DNA of 64,000 nucleotides from the NCBI GenBank assembly GCA_933228675.1, contig OW121743.1, positions 19,793,651 through 19,857,650 of the forward strand, read 5' to 3'. Position numbers and translations under genes: made by a program. Shown piece after piece: positions 11,821 through 22,800 of the stretch. The DNA comes from Stomorhina lunata. Lineage: Eukaryota > Arthropoda > Insecta > Diptera > Rhiniidae. How positions within the stretch are numbered: the first letter of the stretch is position 1; every line of letters begins with the position of its first letter. The notes beneath the pieces are model-generated. The model worked only from the letters and a program-made list of their open reading frames with translations, ran no database searches and was not told where the DNA came from.

Positions 11821-12244
11821 AAAAGTTATTAAGGTTATCAGATTTTTAATTCAAAATTTTTTCATGAATTGTTTTAAATTCTTAAGCAAAAAAATTTAAA
11901 AAGATTAATGAAAAAATTTTGAAATTTCAAAATTTGTACTGAAATTTGTTTTACAAAAAGTCTATTATTTCGCGAACCCCCCAAGCGCCCATTTTTTTGG
12001 TTTTTATTTTTAAATGTCAACACTATACTTTTTGATATATCCCTAAGTCAAGAAATAATTAATTTTCTTTGTTCTTCTTTAAGCGCCTACTTTTTTGGTT
12101 TTTATTTTTTGATATCAATACTATAATCCATATTTAAGACATAATTAATCTTCTTTGTTCTCCAATACAAGATTAAATTTGTTAATGAAAATAATGTAAA
12201 ACTAAAGGACATACGCTGAAAAATAAACCTAGTCTCATAATACA

Positions 12245-12430
12245 TAATCTAATAAGCGTATTAAAAGTTATAGGCATATAAAATAGGTATGTTTTTAAAA
12301 AAATCTTGAACAAAAAAACGAACTTTTGAACTCCATAAAATCTTAGCCAAAGCGAAATTAAAAATTTTAAATAACTCTAAAAACTTAATAAGCTAAGACA
12401 ATGTATTTTCCAAATTTCATCTAATTCGAA
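12245..12430 (-). repeat. Right arm of a large inverted repeat
   Basis: Reverse complement of 11443-11581 with scattered differences. The pair could extrude as a foldback about 0.7-1 kb across. No coding sequence between the arms. Confidence 0.5.
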
Positions 12431-12474
12431 GGTGGTATGTTTCAGTATGTGTTCGAAAATTTTTGATTTGACTC

Positions 12475-12890
12475 AATGATTAAAAAATATCTAAAAGAAA
12501 AATTTTCCCTAAAGATTTTGAAAGGGAATAGGAAAACAATTTTAAAATTTCGTTACAGCTCGTTCGCAGCAATATTGTATTAACTCAAATTTTTCATAAT
12601 GAATTAAAAAATATCTTAACCGAAACTTTTTCCTAGAAAAATATTGAAAGGGAATAGAAAACAATTTTTATAAAGTTTAAAATTTTTAATATTTCGTTAC
12701 AGCAATATTGTAATAACTCAAAATTTTCATAATGAATTTAAAAAAACCTAAACCAAAAACATTTCCTAGAGGCAGATAAAAGGAAAATAGGGAAATATTT
12801 TTTTAATTTTCTGAAAGTTAAAAATTTAATTTCTTTAAAATTTCGTTACAACTCGTTCGCAACAATATTGTTATAACTCAAAATTTTCAT
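12475..12890 (+). repeat. Minisatellite, three units of about 122-159 bp
   Basis: Units start at 12475, 12598 and 12732 with AATGA(A)TT(A)AAAAA and end in AATATTGT.ATAACTCAAA.TTTTCAT. The unit ends share CGTTACA(GCTCGTTCGC)A. A single relative lies near 10690-10745. Confidence 0.65.
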
Positions 12891-13390
12891 AATTATACTC
12901 ACCATGAAAAATAATTATTTAAGGATCGTTCCACATTTGACTATAGCTCCCATATAAACCTTCCTCGAAAACCAGTTAAATGATAATAAATATCAAGTTA
13001 ATATTAACATAATTTTTGTATATCGATGGCTTAATATAAAAGAGCCCTAACTCGATTTTTTGGTACTTAACAAGAGAATAAAAAAACCTAATGAAAGCCG
13101 TAAAATTGTAGATACAATAAAAAATTTTTTAATGATAAATAAAAATTGTATTAAAATATTTGTTGTATCTAATTATTATTACGAATTTTATTAATTTTTT
13201 TTCTTCTCCTTAAAGTAACTAAAAATCAAATATTTAGCCATCATATACTGTAATCAAATTTTTAACTTTCGAGAAATGGGTCCACTTTGATCCTCGCTCC
13301 CATATACATAACACCCAATGACGTATATTTTCTCTTTATTAATAAAATTATCAATATTTACAGTTTTAAATTCTATATAAAACCTTAAAA
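12891..13390 (+). mobile_element. Family A-type repeat, highly decayed
   Basis: The phrases CCACATTTGACTATAGCTCCCATATAA and GGGTCCACTTTGATCCTCGCTCCCATATAC belong to the family A interior. Termini are not recognisable. Confidence 0.4.
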
Positions 13391-13402
13391 ACTTTAATTT
13401 AA

Positions 13403-14026
13403 ACAAGTAAGAAAGCTATAGTCGGTCAAGCCCGACCATAGGATATCCTTCACCACTAAGGCCAAAGGTGTTCTTTTTCTTGTATAAAGACAAATATTTG
13501 CTAAATTTTGCCGTCATACAATCATTTTTTTTTTTTTTTTTTTTCAAAATTTATATATTTAAGCAGTTTTAGTCATTTTAACTTATATGAGAGCTATTGT
13601 GAACCGATTATTTCGAAATTTGACAAATTGATTACAATTTTTGCAAAAATAAACTAAAAATTCTCATTATATTCAGATTTATGAGCGTTTTAGAGTTTTT
13701 TGTCTCATTTAGTGCGTTTTGACAGAAGTGTTTGTATGGGAGCTATGGTCAAATTTGGACCGATATTTCCGGGAAGTGAGACCTATTTGAGGTACCATAA
13801 ATAATAGACCGATTTTGACGAATTTTATTAGCCATGGTCCCACTATCAAAAAAATGAACTGTGCCAAATTTCATCAAATTATCTTTAAAATTGGGACCTG
13901 TACTTTGATTACATGGTATACATGGGGGTTCATACTAAATAGTGGGTCTAAGACAAATATTTCTATGCGTTACATACATCAGCACAAACTTATAATACCC
14001 TTTCCACCTATGGTGGTGAAGGGTAT
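13403..14026 (-). mobile_element. Family A repeat, copy A1
   Basis: The left end is ACAAGTAAGAAAGCTATAG followed by a TCGGTCAAGCCCGA hairpin. The right end is CACCTATGGTGGTGAAGGGTAT. The interior carries the standard modules (GGGAGCTATGGTCAAAT, CCGATTTTGACGAATTTTA). The open frame 13815-14114 lies in the repeat and is not a gene. Confidence 0.7.
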
Positions 14027-14206
14027 GAAAAAAATATTTATCTTTAAAGTGCAAATAACTTTAACAAACAATTATTTTAAAGTGACTTTTAACAAAATGG
14101 AACCACCGATATGACAAAATCGATGGACGCATTTTAATATATATTTTTTATTAAATTTAATTAATTTTGTGAAATTTAAAATATTTAAAATTATTAACTT
14201 AAAAAA

Positions 14207-14770
14207 ACAAGTAAGAAACTGCCACATGATACCCTTCATCACTGAGGTCAAATTCTTTTTTTTGTGTATAAAGAAATATATTTTTCTAATTTTTAACATC
14301 ATACAAAGATTTTTTCCAAACTTATATATTTAAGCTATTTCCGTCATTTTGACTTATATGCGAGTTGGGACCAAAATGTGGACCAATTGTCTAGAAATTC
14401 AGCAATTTAATTGCAGTTTTTACAAAAATTATGTTTGCATAAAAATAAACATAAAGTTGTCAGTATCTTCGTATTTACGAACATTTAAGTGATTTCCGTC
14501 CCATTTAGTGAATTTTGACTAAAGAGTTTATATGGAAGCTATGGTCAAATATGAAAAAAATTGTCTGTGCCAAATTTCATCACATAATCTTTAAAATTGC
14601 GACCTGTACTTCGATTACAAGCTTTGCATGCGGGTAAAGCCAACCGTCCAGACGAAATGACATCGTTAAAACGACTAAGGAAGTTATTCTAAGCTTATTG
14701 GTATTCTTATGCGTTACATACGTCAGCAAAAACTTATAATACCCTTTTCTCCTATGGTGGTGAAAGGTAT
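14207..14770 (-). mobile_element. Family A repeat, copy A2, hairpin deleted
   Basis: The tip ACAAGTAAGAAACTG is joined directly to ATACCCTTCATCACTGAGGTCA, so the hairpin seen in other copies is missing. The far end GGTGGTGAAAGGTAT abuts copy A3 without any spacer. Confidence 0.65.
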
Positions 14771-14771
14771 A

Positions 14772-15143
14772 ACAAGTAAGAAAGTGCAATAGTCGGATAA
14801 GACCGACGATATACCTTTTACCACTGCGGTCAAAAAGAAATATTTTCTAACTTTTGTCATTACACAAACATTTTTTCAAGACTTTAAAATTTTTCATTTC
14901 CGTCATTGGCCCTTATATGGGAGCTAGGATCAAATGTTGACCGATTTGCTGAAAATTTAGGAAGTTATTAACAGTTTGTACAACAATTACATATGTATAT
15001 GTGCATTATCTTCAGATTTACAAAAAACTCAATTCCTGGAATTGAGACCTATGGGAGGTACCAGAAATAATGGACCGATTTTGACCAATATCAATGATCC
15101 TATTACAAACCAAATAATTTGATGAATTATCTTAAAAATTGCG
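14772..15143 (-). mobile_element. Family A repeat, copy A3, truncated
   Basis: The tip ACAAGTAAGAAAGTGCAATA, hairpin TCGGATAAGACCGA and box ATACCTTTTACCAC are present. The copy stops near 15143 and is followed by an oppositely oriented copy. It begins two bases after the end of A2, a head-to-tail junction. Confidence 0.65.
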
Positions 15144-15165
15144 ACAAAAAACATAAAATTGTCAT

Positions 15166-15864
15166 TATACCCTTTGTTTGTAACGCATATAAATATTTGT
15201 CTTAGACCCACCTTTTAGTATACCAATAGACTTAGAATCACTTGCTGAGTCGATTTAGCGATGTCAGTTAGTCTGTTCATCCGTTTGGCTAGACGGCTTG
15301 CTGGACCCCCTCGTAAATCATATAAACAATTCTTAAGATAATTTGATGAAATTTGGCACAGATAATTTTTTTGTTAGTGGGACCATGGCTATTGAAATTC
15401 GTCAAAATGGGTCCATTAGTTATGGTACCTTCCATAGATCCCACTTCCCGGAATTGATATTTTGACCACAAATATTAATATTTTTTCATGAAATTTAAAA
15501 AAAAAAATACTGCTTATGCAAACCAAAATCACTGTACCAAATTTCGTTAAAATCGGTCCACATTATCCACATAGCTCCCATACAAACTCTTCTGTCAAAA
15601 CGCACTAAATGAGGCAAAAATCACTAAAACGTAAATCTGTAGATAATGAGAATTTTGGTTATTTTTTGCATACATAATTTTTGTAAAACTGGAATTAACT
15701 CTCCAAATTTCGAAATAATCGGTCCACATTTAGAGTTTTGAGAAAATGTGTGTATGATGACAAAATTTAGCAATTATTTGTCTTTATACAGGAAAAAGAA
15801 CACCTTTGTGGTGAAGGGTATCGTATGGTCGGACTTGACCCACTGTAGCACTTTCTTACTTGTT
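15166..15864 (+). mobile_element. Family A repeat, copy A4
   Basis: It lacks the first about 60 bases of the 5' end. From TGTTTGTAACGCAT it follows the family to GTGGTGAAGGGTATCGTATGG, hairpin and TAGCACTTTCTTACTTGTT. Together with A3 it makes an inverted pair. Confidence 0.65.
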
Positions 15865-17511
15865 ATTTTAAGGCTTTTGTTAGAAGGTTTTGTATAGAAC
15901 CTATTGTCAAATATGGAACGATTTTAATAAAATTGTGTACAGTGATATTTGTTTATTTAAGCAATACATCTTCTAAACTTCATTAAGTTTTGATGGCCCA
16001 TAACAAAGTACATGACTGGGAGACACCGGTCTTTGTTTTTTTGTCTTTTATCATGTATGGTTATTTTACCATGACTTAAAAAATTCAGAAAAAATTCAGT
16101 GTTAAAACCATTAAACTAATTTATTAACGTTTATATTTTTAATTTAAAAAACTTCTTATTTTTTAATATAATTTGTATTTTTTATTGCTTATTTATATTT
16201 AATTTATATTATCTTTTAAACTTGAAAAAAAAAACACTGCATTGTCATTATTCTATTGTAACGCCGTTATTTGAGTGTTTGTTAACTTTGTAGTTTAACT
16301 TTGCTATTGCGCTCTCGGAACTTTAGAACAAATCATTTACAAGGGTTGCCAAGTTTTGTTTTAATGTTTACAAATTTGTTAAATGTTTGACACAAAAGTT
16401 GTGAAATTGTGGGTAATTTTTTTTTATTAACATTATTACATAAGTTAAAACAATTTAAGGGTTTTAATTTATTTTAAAATTTAGCGGTAATCAAATTTAC
16501 ATATTACCTGCAAGTTTCTATTAACCGAATATCAGCATTAACTTAATTCAAAATTATACTTTTTAATTAAATTTAATTATTTCTTGTTATAATTAACCAC
16601 AGTTGTTGCTGGGTCTTTAAAATTATAATTTTAATTGTTAAAACCACACTAATTTGTATGTAAGTATGTATAGTATATACAAATATAGATTGCATGGTAT
16701 TATAATGCCCTAAAATTGTTTACTTGTCCAGTTTTTTAATCTCAAATTCATTTAATTTACTTAATGGCATAATATTCTTTATTTCAGCAATGAATGTTTG
16801 AACTTATGAACTCCATTTTAAAATTTTTTCAGGATTTTAAAAATTACCCTAGGAGGGGTTGTAACGCCTAGAAATAGTAGTCTTGACAACCACCTTTTAG
16901 TATACCAATCGACTCCGAATCACTTCTAGAGAACTTACGATGTCTGGCCTGGGTATCAGTCACAGTTTTAAAGATAAATTTATGAAATTTGACCATCGCG
17001 TACATTCCATAGGACTGACTACCCTAAGTTAAGATCTTGGACACTCACTGCCCAACATGTTTTTTGTTATATTTAAATGCATTTAACTATTTAGCAGAAA
17101 TATTGCTTGCTACCAACTCTTTGGAATTGGTTAATATTTGACCATAGCTCCCATACAAAATCTACTCTCAAAAGTTTATTTTAGCTCAAAAGTTAATCGC
17201 AGAAACGCTCCTAAATATAAAGATAATGACAGTTTTGTGCAACAATACAATTCTATGATCATAGCTACCCTTTACAGGAAATTACAATATATAAATCTCA
17301 AGAAAAAATCATTTGTATGTATATAATTTATTATTTTGTATATATTTGATTAAATATATTTTTCTAGGAAGCATTCTAGTTAGCTTGTTAACAATCGGTC
17401 CACATTTGACCACATGATTATGGTTATCATATGACATTTTTTACATTATATGTATTTAATAATAACTTTTAATCAAAGTCAGTTTTTACGAATGAAAGGC
17501 AATTACTTACT
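15865..17511. other. AT-rich intergenic DNA
   Basis: No gene recognised. A family A-like scrap (GACCCACCTTTTAGTATACC and neighbours) lies at about 16880-16960 and another (CATAGCTCCCATACAAAA) at about 17145. The rest is featureless to me. Confidence 0.4.
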
Positions 17512-17605
17512 TACAACCTGTTTAGGTCAAAGGCCGAGCTATGAATGATTTTCTTCTACTTGGTATTTTCATCGAAGTTTCGGAGGTCCTCTTCTTACAT
17601 TTAGG
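17512..17605 (-). mobile_element. RTE-like LINE 3' scrap
   Basis: The phrase AGGTCAAAGGCCGAGCTATGAA and the following CGGAGGTCCTCTTCTTAC resemble the copies at 28826 and 55139, where an RTE-like reading can be made. Too short to classify alone. Confidence 0.3.
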
Positions 17606-17615
17606 TGTCTGTTTT

Positions 17616-18252
17616 TATACCCTTCACCACCATAGGTGGAAATGGTATTATTGGTATTTTTAGTGTACCAATAGGCTTGGAATAACTTTCTGATTCGATT
17701 TAGGGATGTTAGTCCGTACGTCTGGACGGCTGGCTGGACCCCCATGTAATCAAAGTACAGGTCGCAATTCTAAAGATATTTTGATGAAATTTGGTACAGA
17801 TCATTTATTTGATAGCGGGACCATGGCTATTGAAATTCGTCAAAATCGGTAGATTATTTATGGTACCTCCCACGGTAGTCCCCTATGGTAATTCCCACTT
17901 CCCGGAATTGATATTTCCCATATAAACTCTTCTGTCAAAATGCACTACATGAGACAAAAATCTCTAAAAACCCTCATAAATTTGAAGATAATGAGAATTT
18001 TTAGAATTTTTTGCATACATAATTTTTGTTAAAATTGTAATCTATTTGCCAAATTTCGAGATAATCGGTCCACATTTGACACTAGCTCTCATATAAGTCC
18101 AAATGACGGAAACAGCTTAAATATATAAGTTTTAAGAAAATGTTTGTATGATGGCAAAACTTAGCAAATATTTGTCTTTATACAGGAAAAAGAATACATC
18201 TGACCTTAGTGGTGAAGTGTATCGAATCGACTATAGCACTTTCTTACTTGTT
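17616..18252 (+). mobile_element. Family A repeat, copy A5
   Basis: It starts TATACCCTTCACCACCATAG, contains the normal modules in order, and ends ACTATAGCACTTTCTTACTTG. The 3' hairpin is decayed: the left arm is lost and only the TCGACTATAGC side remains. Confidence 0.7.
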
Positions 18253-18507
18253 TCATTATAATTTTAGCTTTTTCATAGTAATTGTTTTTTCCAGGAGTGG
18301 GTCCCTTCCCATATTTTTAAAGTTCTCATATAAGAACTCGCGGTACTTGGTAACTCACTACTTTAATAGGTTATACCACGAGGAGGTCAGTGTCCATAGT
18401 TGAGATAAGGGATAGACCAAGATAAGTCTAGACTTACAAAATTAAGACCAATCAGAACCGTTGATTGGTATCCAACATTCCCTACATCATCCAACATTCC
18501 CTTTCAT

Positions 18508-18565
18508 CATGGAAACAAGTATGCCCAAGATATTGTCTAATATATTGGGCATACTTGTTCCCATG
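18508..18565. ncRNA. 58-nt near-perfect hairpin, possible small-RNA precursor
   Basis: The arms CATGGAAACAAGTATGCCCA and its partner TGGGCATACTTGTTCCCATG pair over about 24 bp with one mismatch and one bulge, around a loop of about 8 bases. It lies 0.8 kb upstream of the su(s) start codon. It has the size of a short miRNA precursor, but a decayed foldback element is equally possible. Confidence 0.35.
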
Positions 18566-19370
18566 ATATAAGTATATATATCTTGATTGGTTCTATTTTG
18601 AAATGTCTCGCCATCTCATTGTTTTACCATATATAAATGTTCTTACGACCTCAATAATACTAGGGCAAAGGTCATGAATCGAGAGGTGGGAGTATGTAGT
18701 AGTGAACGTTGTTGTGCATATTTACCCAGAATATTTGCGGGGCCTATGCGTAAAGCAAACCATATATCAACAGTTTTTAGGTTAGCATTAGAGGAACTTA
18801 AGGGCTATATGTAGCGCAACTTAAGGGCTATATGTCAAGGCATTAATGTGATTGGTAATTTAGCAAAAATTCAAAATTATGTTAGAAGAGTAGTTGCGCT
18901 ATTTGCCACGATGACACTTTCCTTATAGATCCAATAAGTCGGGTTTATGCTTTCTTTGATCTACATCTACGAATACACTATAAATTTATAAATTTTCACT
19001 ATTAAGTTGAATATTAAAAAATATTCAGATAGTTATATTCTATGCAAGTAGTCATTGAAATTTTCTTTATGCAAATATTTTCTAGCTATCAATCAATTAA
19101 AAAAAAAAAATTAAAATGATGTACAAAAATAAAATTTTAAATCATTTTTAAGAAAATAACATTTTTCTAACTGCAAGAAATTTGTTTTGTCTGTTTCCAG
19201 GTTTCTAATTAAATGTTTTATTATTTGGTAAATAAATTCATAAATAATACACGAAATTGTTAAATAGGAAACCCCTAAACAAAGAAATTATCCCTATGAT
19301 TTTCTAAAAGACCAAAAGTTTCCCCCACTTATAATCACAAAAGTAACGCTGGGAAAACCCAAAGAGAAAC
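18566..19370 (+). other. su(s) upstream region, presumed promoter and 5' UTR
   Basis: No coding sequence. A 24-base phrase (AACTTAAGGGCTATATGT) is tandemly duplicated at about 18797-18840. The transcription start cannot be placed by eye: I see no convincing TATA-Inr pair. Confidence 0.35.
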
Positions 19371-19895
19371 ATGTCGCAAACACAAATAGAAGAAAATAAA
19401 TCCCAAGTTATAACAGTCGAGGACGAGGACCTTGAAGATGGTGAAATCGATGATAGCGATGAGGAGGCGGCCAAAGATGAGGATGTTGTTATAGTGGCCA
19501 ATAGTAAGGCCGATGAAAGACCCAAAATAAATGAAAATAATCTTTTGAAGTCGTTGGCCAACACTGAATCAGTCGTTACCGTTATTGATTCATCCAGTGA
19601 TACAGCACCCACGCCACCACCCAGCTCAGCAAATCTTATTAAGTCTAAAAAATCCTTACCGGTTGAAGATGATCATGCTGGTAGCATTGAACATGCCATT
19701 GCAATGGCTTTAAAGAAAAAGGGCATAGAGCCAACAATACCTAAGGTATTGGAGACTAAGCTTCAGCACAATGATGATGGTAAAGATGAGATACCCGGTC
19801 CAGGTCAGGGTCAAAGTAAGAGTAGTCGTCGACGAAAGCGTAAAAAGCAACGCGAAGAGAAGGAGAAAGAAAAGGAAAAGGAGCGTATGGAAAAG
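19371..19895 (+). CDS. su(s): su(s) exon 1 (175 codons)
   Basis: Encodes the N-terminal acidic region (EDEDLEDGEIDDSDEE) and a basic run SRRRKRKKQREEKEKEK just before the donor AAAAG/GTAATT. It ends on a codon boundary (phase 0). The open frame continues 48 bases into the intron by chance. Confidence 0.88.
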
Positions 19896-22800
19896 GTAAT
19901 TATTGAGTCCTTTGTATTAGTAAGCGCTTTTACCAATTTTTAACTCGTTTTTTACCTATTTTTCTAACCTAAAATAACAATTAAAACTTAAAATGTTATA
20001 CACATTTAAACTTGTTATTACAAATGCCACTTTTTAGTAAATAATTTTATGATTGACCCGGTAGTTCCTTTCTAGTTCTGTTCTAGTTTTTTATAGTTCA
20101 GTTCTTGTTCAGTTCTAGTTCAGATCTAGTTCAGTTCTAGTTCAGTTCTAATTCAGTTCTAGTTCAGTTCTAGTTCAGTTCTAGTTCAGTTCTGGTTCAG
20201 TTCTAGTTCAGTTCTAGTTCAGTTCTAGTTCAGTTCTAGTTCAGTTCTAGTTCAGTTCTAGTTCAGTTCTAGTTCAGTTCTAGTTCAGTTCTAGTTCAGT
20301 TCTAGTTCAGTTCTAGTTCAGTTCTAGTTCAGTTCTAGTTCAGTTCTAGTTCAGTTCTAGTTCAGTTCTAGTTCAGTTCTAGTTCAGTACAAGTTCAGTT
20401 CTAGTTAAGTTCTAGTTCAGTTCTAGTTCAGTTCTAGTTCAGTTCTAGTTCAGTTCTAGTTCAGTTCTAGTTCAGTTCTAGTTCAGTTCTAGTTCAGTTC
20501 TAGTTCAGTTCTAGTTCAGTTCTAGTTCAGTTCTAGTTCAGTTCTAGTTCAGTTCTAGTTCAGTTCTAGTTCAGTTCTAGTTCAGTTCTAGTTCAGTTCT
20601 AGTTCAGTTCTAGTTCAGTTCTAGTTCAGTTCTAGTTCAGTTCTAGTTCAGTTCTAGTTCAGTTCTAGTTCAGTTCTTGTTCAGTTCTAGTTCTAGTTCA
20701 GTTCTAGTTCAGTTCTAGTTCAGTTCTAGTTCAGTTCTAGTTCAGTTCTAGTTCAGTTCTAGTTTAGTTCTAGTTCAGTTCTAGTTCAGTTCTAGTTCAG
20801 TTCTAGTTCAGTTCTAGTTCAGTTCTAGTTCAGTTCTAGTTCAGTTCTAGTTCAGTTCTAGTTCAGTTCTAGTTCAGTTCTAGTTCAGTTCTAGTTCAGT
20901 TCTAGTTCAGTTCTAGTTCAGTTCTAGTTCAGTTCTAGTTCAGTTCTAGTTCAGTTCTAGTTCAGTTCTAGTTCAGTTCTAGTTCAGTTCTAGTTCAGTT
21001 CTAGTTCAGTTCTAGTTCAGTTCTAGTTCAGTTCTAGTTCAGTTCTAGTTCAGTTCTAGTTCAGTTCTAGTTCAGTTCTAGTTCAGTTCTCGTTCAGTTC
21101 TAGTTCAGTTCTAGTTCAGTTCTAGTTCAGTTCTAGTTCAGTTCTAGTTCAGTTCTAGTTCAGTTCTAGTTCAGTTCTAGTTCAGTTCTAGTTCAGTTCT
21201 AGTTCAGGTCTAGTTCAGTTCTAGTTCAGTTCTAGTTCAGTTCTAGTTCAGTTCTAGTTCAGTTCTAGTTCAGTTCTAGTTCAGTTCTAGTTCAGTTCTA
21301 GTTCAGTTCTAGTTCAGTTCTAGTTCAGTTCTAGTTCAGTTCTAGTTCAGTTCTAGTTCAGTTCTAGTTCAGTTCTAGTTCAGTTCTAGTTCAGTTCTAA
21401 TTCAGTTCTAGTTCAGTTCTAGTTCAGTTCTAGTTCAGTTCTAGTTCAGTTCTGGTTCAGTTCTAGTTCAGTTCTAGTTCAGTTCTAGTTCAGTTCTAGT
21501 TCAATTCTAGTTCAGTTCTAGTTCAGTTCTAGTTCAGTTCTAGTTCAGTTCTAGTTCAGTTCTAGTTCAGTTCTAGTTCAGTTCTAGTTCAGTTCTAGTT
21601 CAGTTCTAGTTCAGTTCTAGTTCAGTTCTAGTTCAGTTCTAGTTCAGTTCTAGTTCAGTTCTAGTTCAGTTCTAGTTCAGTTCTAGTTCAGTACAAGTTC
21701 AGTTCTAGTTAAGTTCTAGTTCAGTTCTAGTTCAGTTCTAGTTCAGTTCTAGTTCAGTTCTAGTTCAGTTCTAGTTCAGTTCTAGTTCAGTTCTAGTTCA
21801 GTTCTAGTTCAGTTCTAGTTCAGTTCTAGTTCAGTTCTAGTTCAGTTCTAGTTCAGTTCTAGTTCAGTTCTAGTTCAGTTCTAGTTCAGTTCTAGTTCAG
21901 TTCTAGTTCAGTTCTAGTTCAGTTCTAGTTCAGTTCTAGTTCAGTTCTAGTTCAGTTCTAGTTCAGTTCTAGTTCAGTTCTAGTTCAGTTCTAGTTCAGT
22001 TCTAGTTCAGTTCTAGTTCTAGTTCAGTTCTAGTTCAGTTCTAGTTCAGTTCTAGTTCAGTTCTAGTTCAGTTCTAGTTCAGTTCTAGTTCAGTTCTAGT
22101 TCAGTTCTAGTTCAGTTCTAGTTCAGTTCTAGTTCAGTTCTAGTTCAGTTCTAGTTCAGTTCTAGTTCAGTTCTAGTTCAGTTCTAGTTCAGTTCTAGTT
22201 CAGTTCTAGTTCAGTTCTAGTTCAGTTCTAGTTCAGTTCTAGTTCAGTTCTTGTTCAGTTCTAGTTCAGTTCTAGTTCAGTTCTAGTTCAGTTCTAGTTC
22301 AGTTCTAGTTCAGTTCTAGTTCAGTTCTAGTTCAGTTCTCGTTCAGTTCTAGTTCAGTTCTAGTTCAGTTCTAGTTCAGTTCTAGTTCAGTTCTAGTTCA
22401 GTTCTAGTTCAGTTCTAGTTCAGTTCTAGTTCAGTTCTAGTTCAGTTCTAGTTCAGTTCTAGTTCAGTTCTAGTTCAGTTCTAGTTCAGTTCTAGTTCAG
22501 TTCTAGTTCAGTTCTAGTTCAGTTTTAGTTCAGTTCTAGTTTAGTTCTAGTTCAGTTCTAGTTTAGTTCTAGTTCAGTTATGTTTTTATTTTCAAAAAAT
22601 AATAAGCTTACAAATTCAAATAATTTATTTTTGATTCGAGATACGGAGTAACCCTAAAGATCTGAAGTTATTTAGGCAAAAATTATGAAGCTTTGGGCTT
22701 TAAATAGTTCAGTTTAATTCAGTTTAATTTCAGATCTTTCCTTCTTTTCGTTATATGTATTTTTTTATCATAAATCATCATCTTATCTTAAATATCTAAT

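Noticed and set aside
13815..14114. 99-residue open frame as a gene
   Set aside because: It lies within family A copy A1, and similar fragments recur in other copies without a conserved frame.
20071..22579. CRISPR-like array
   Set aside because: Units are contiguous 11-mers with no spacers, and the host is a eukaryotic intron. It is a satellite.
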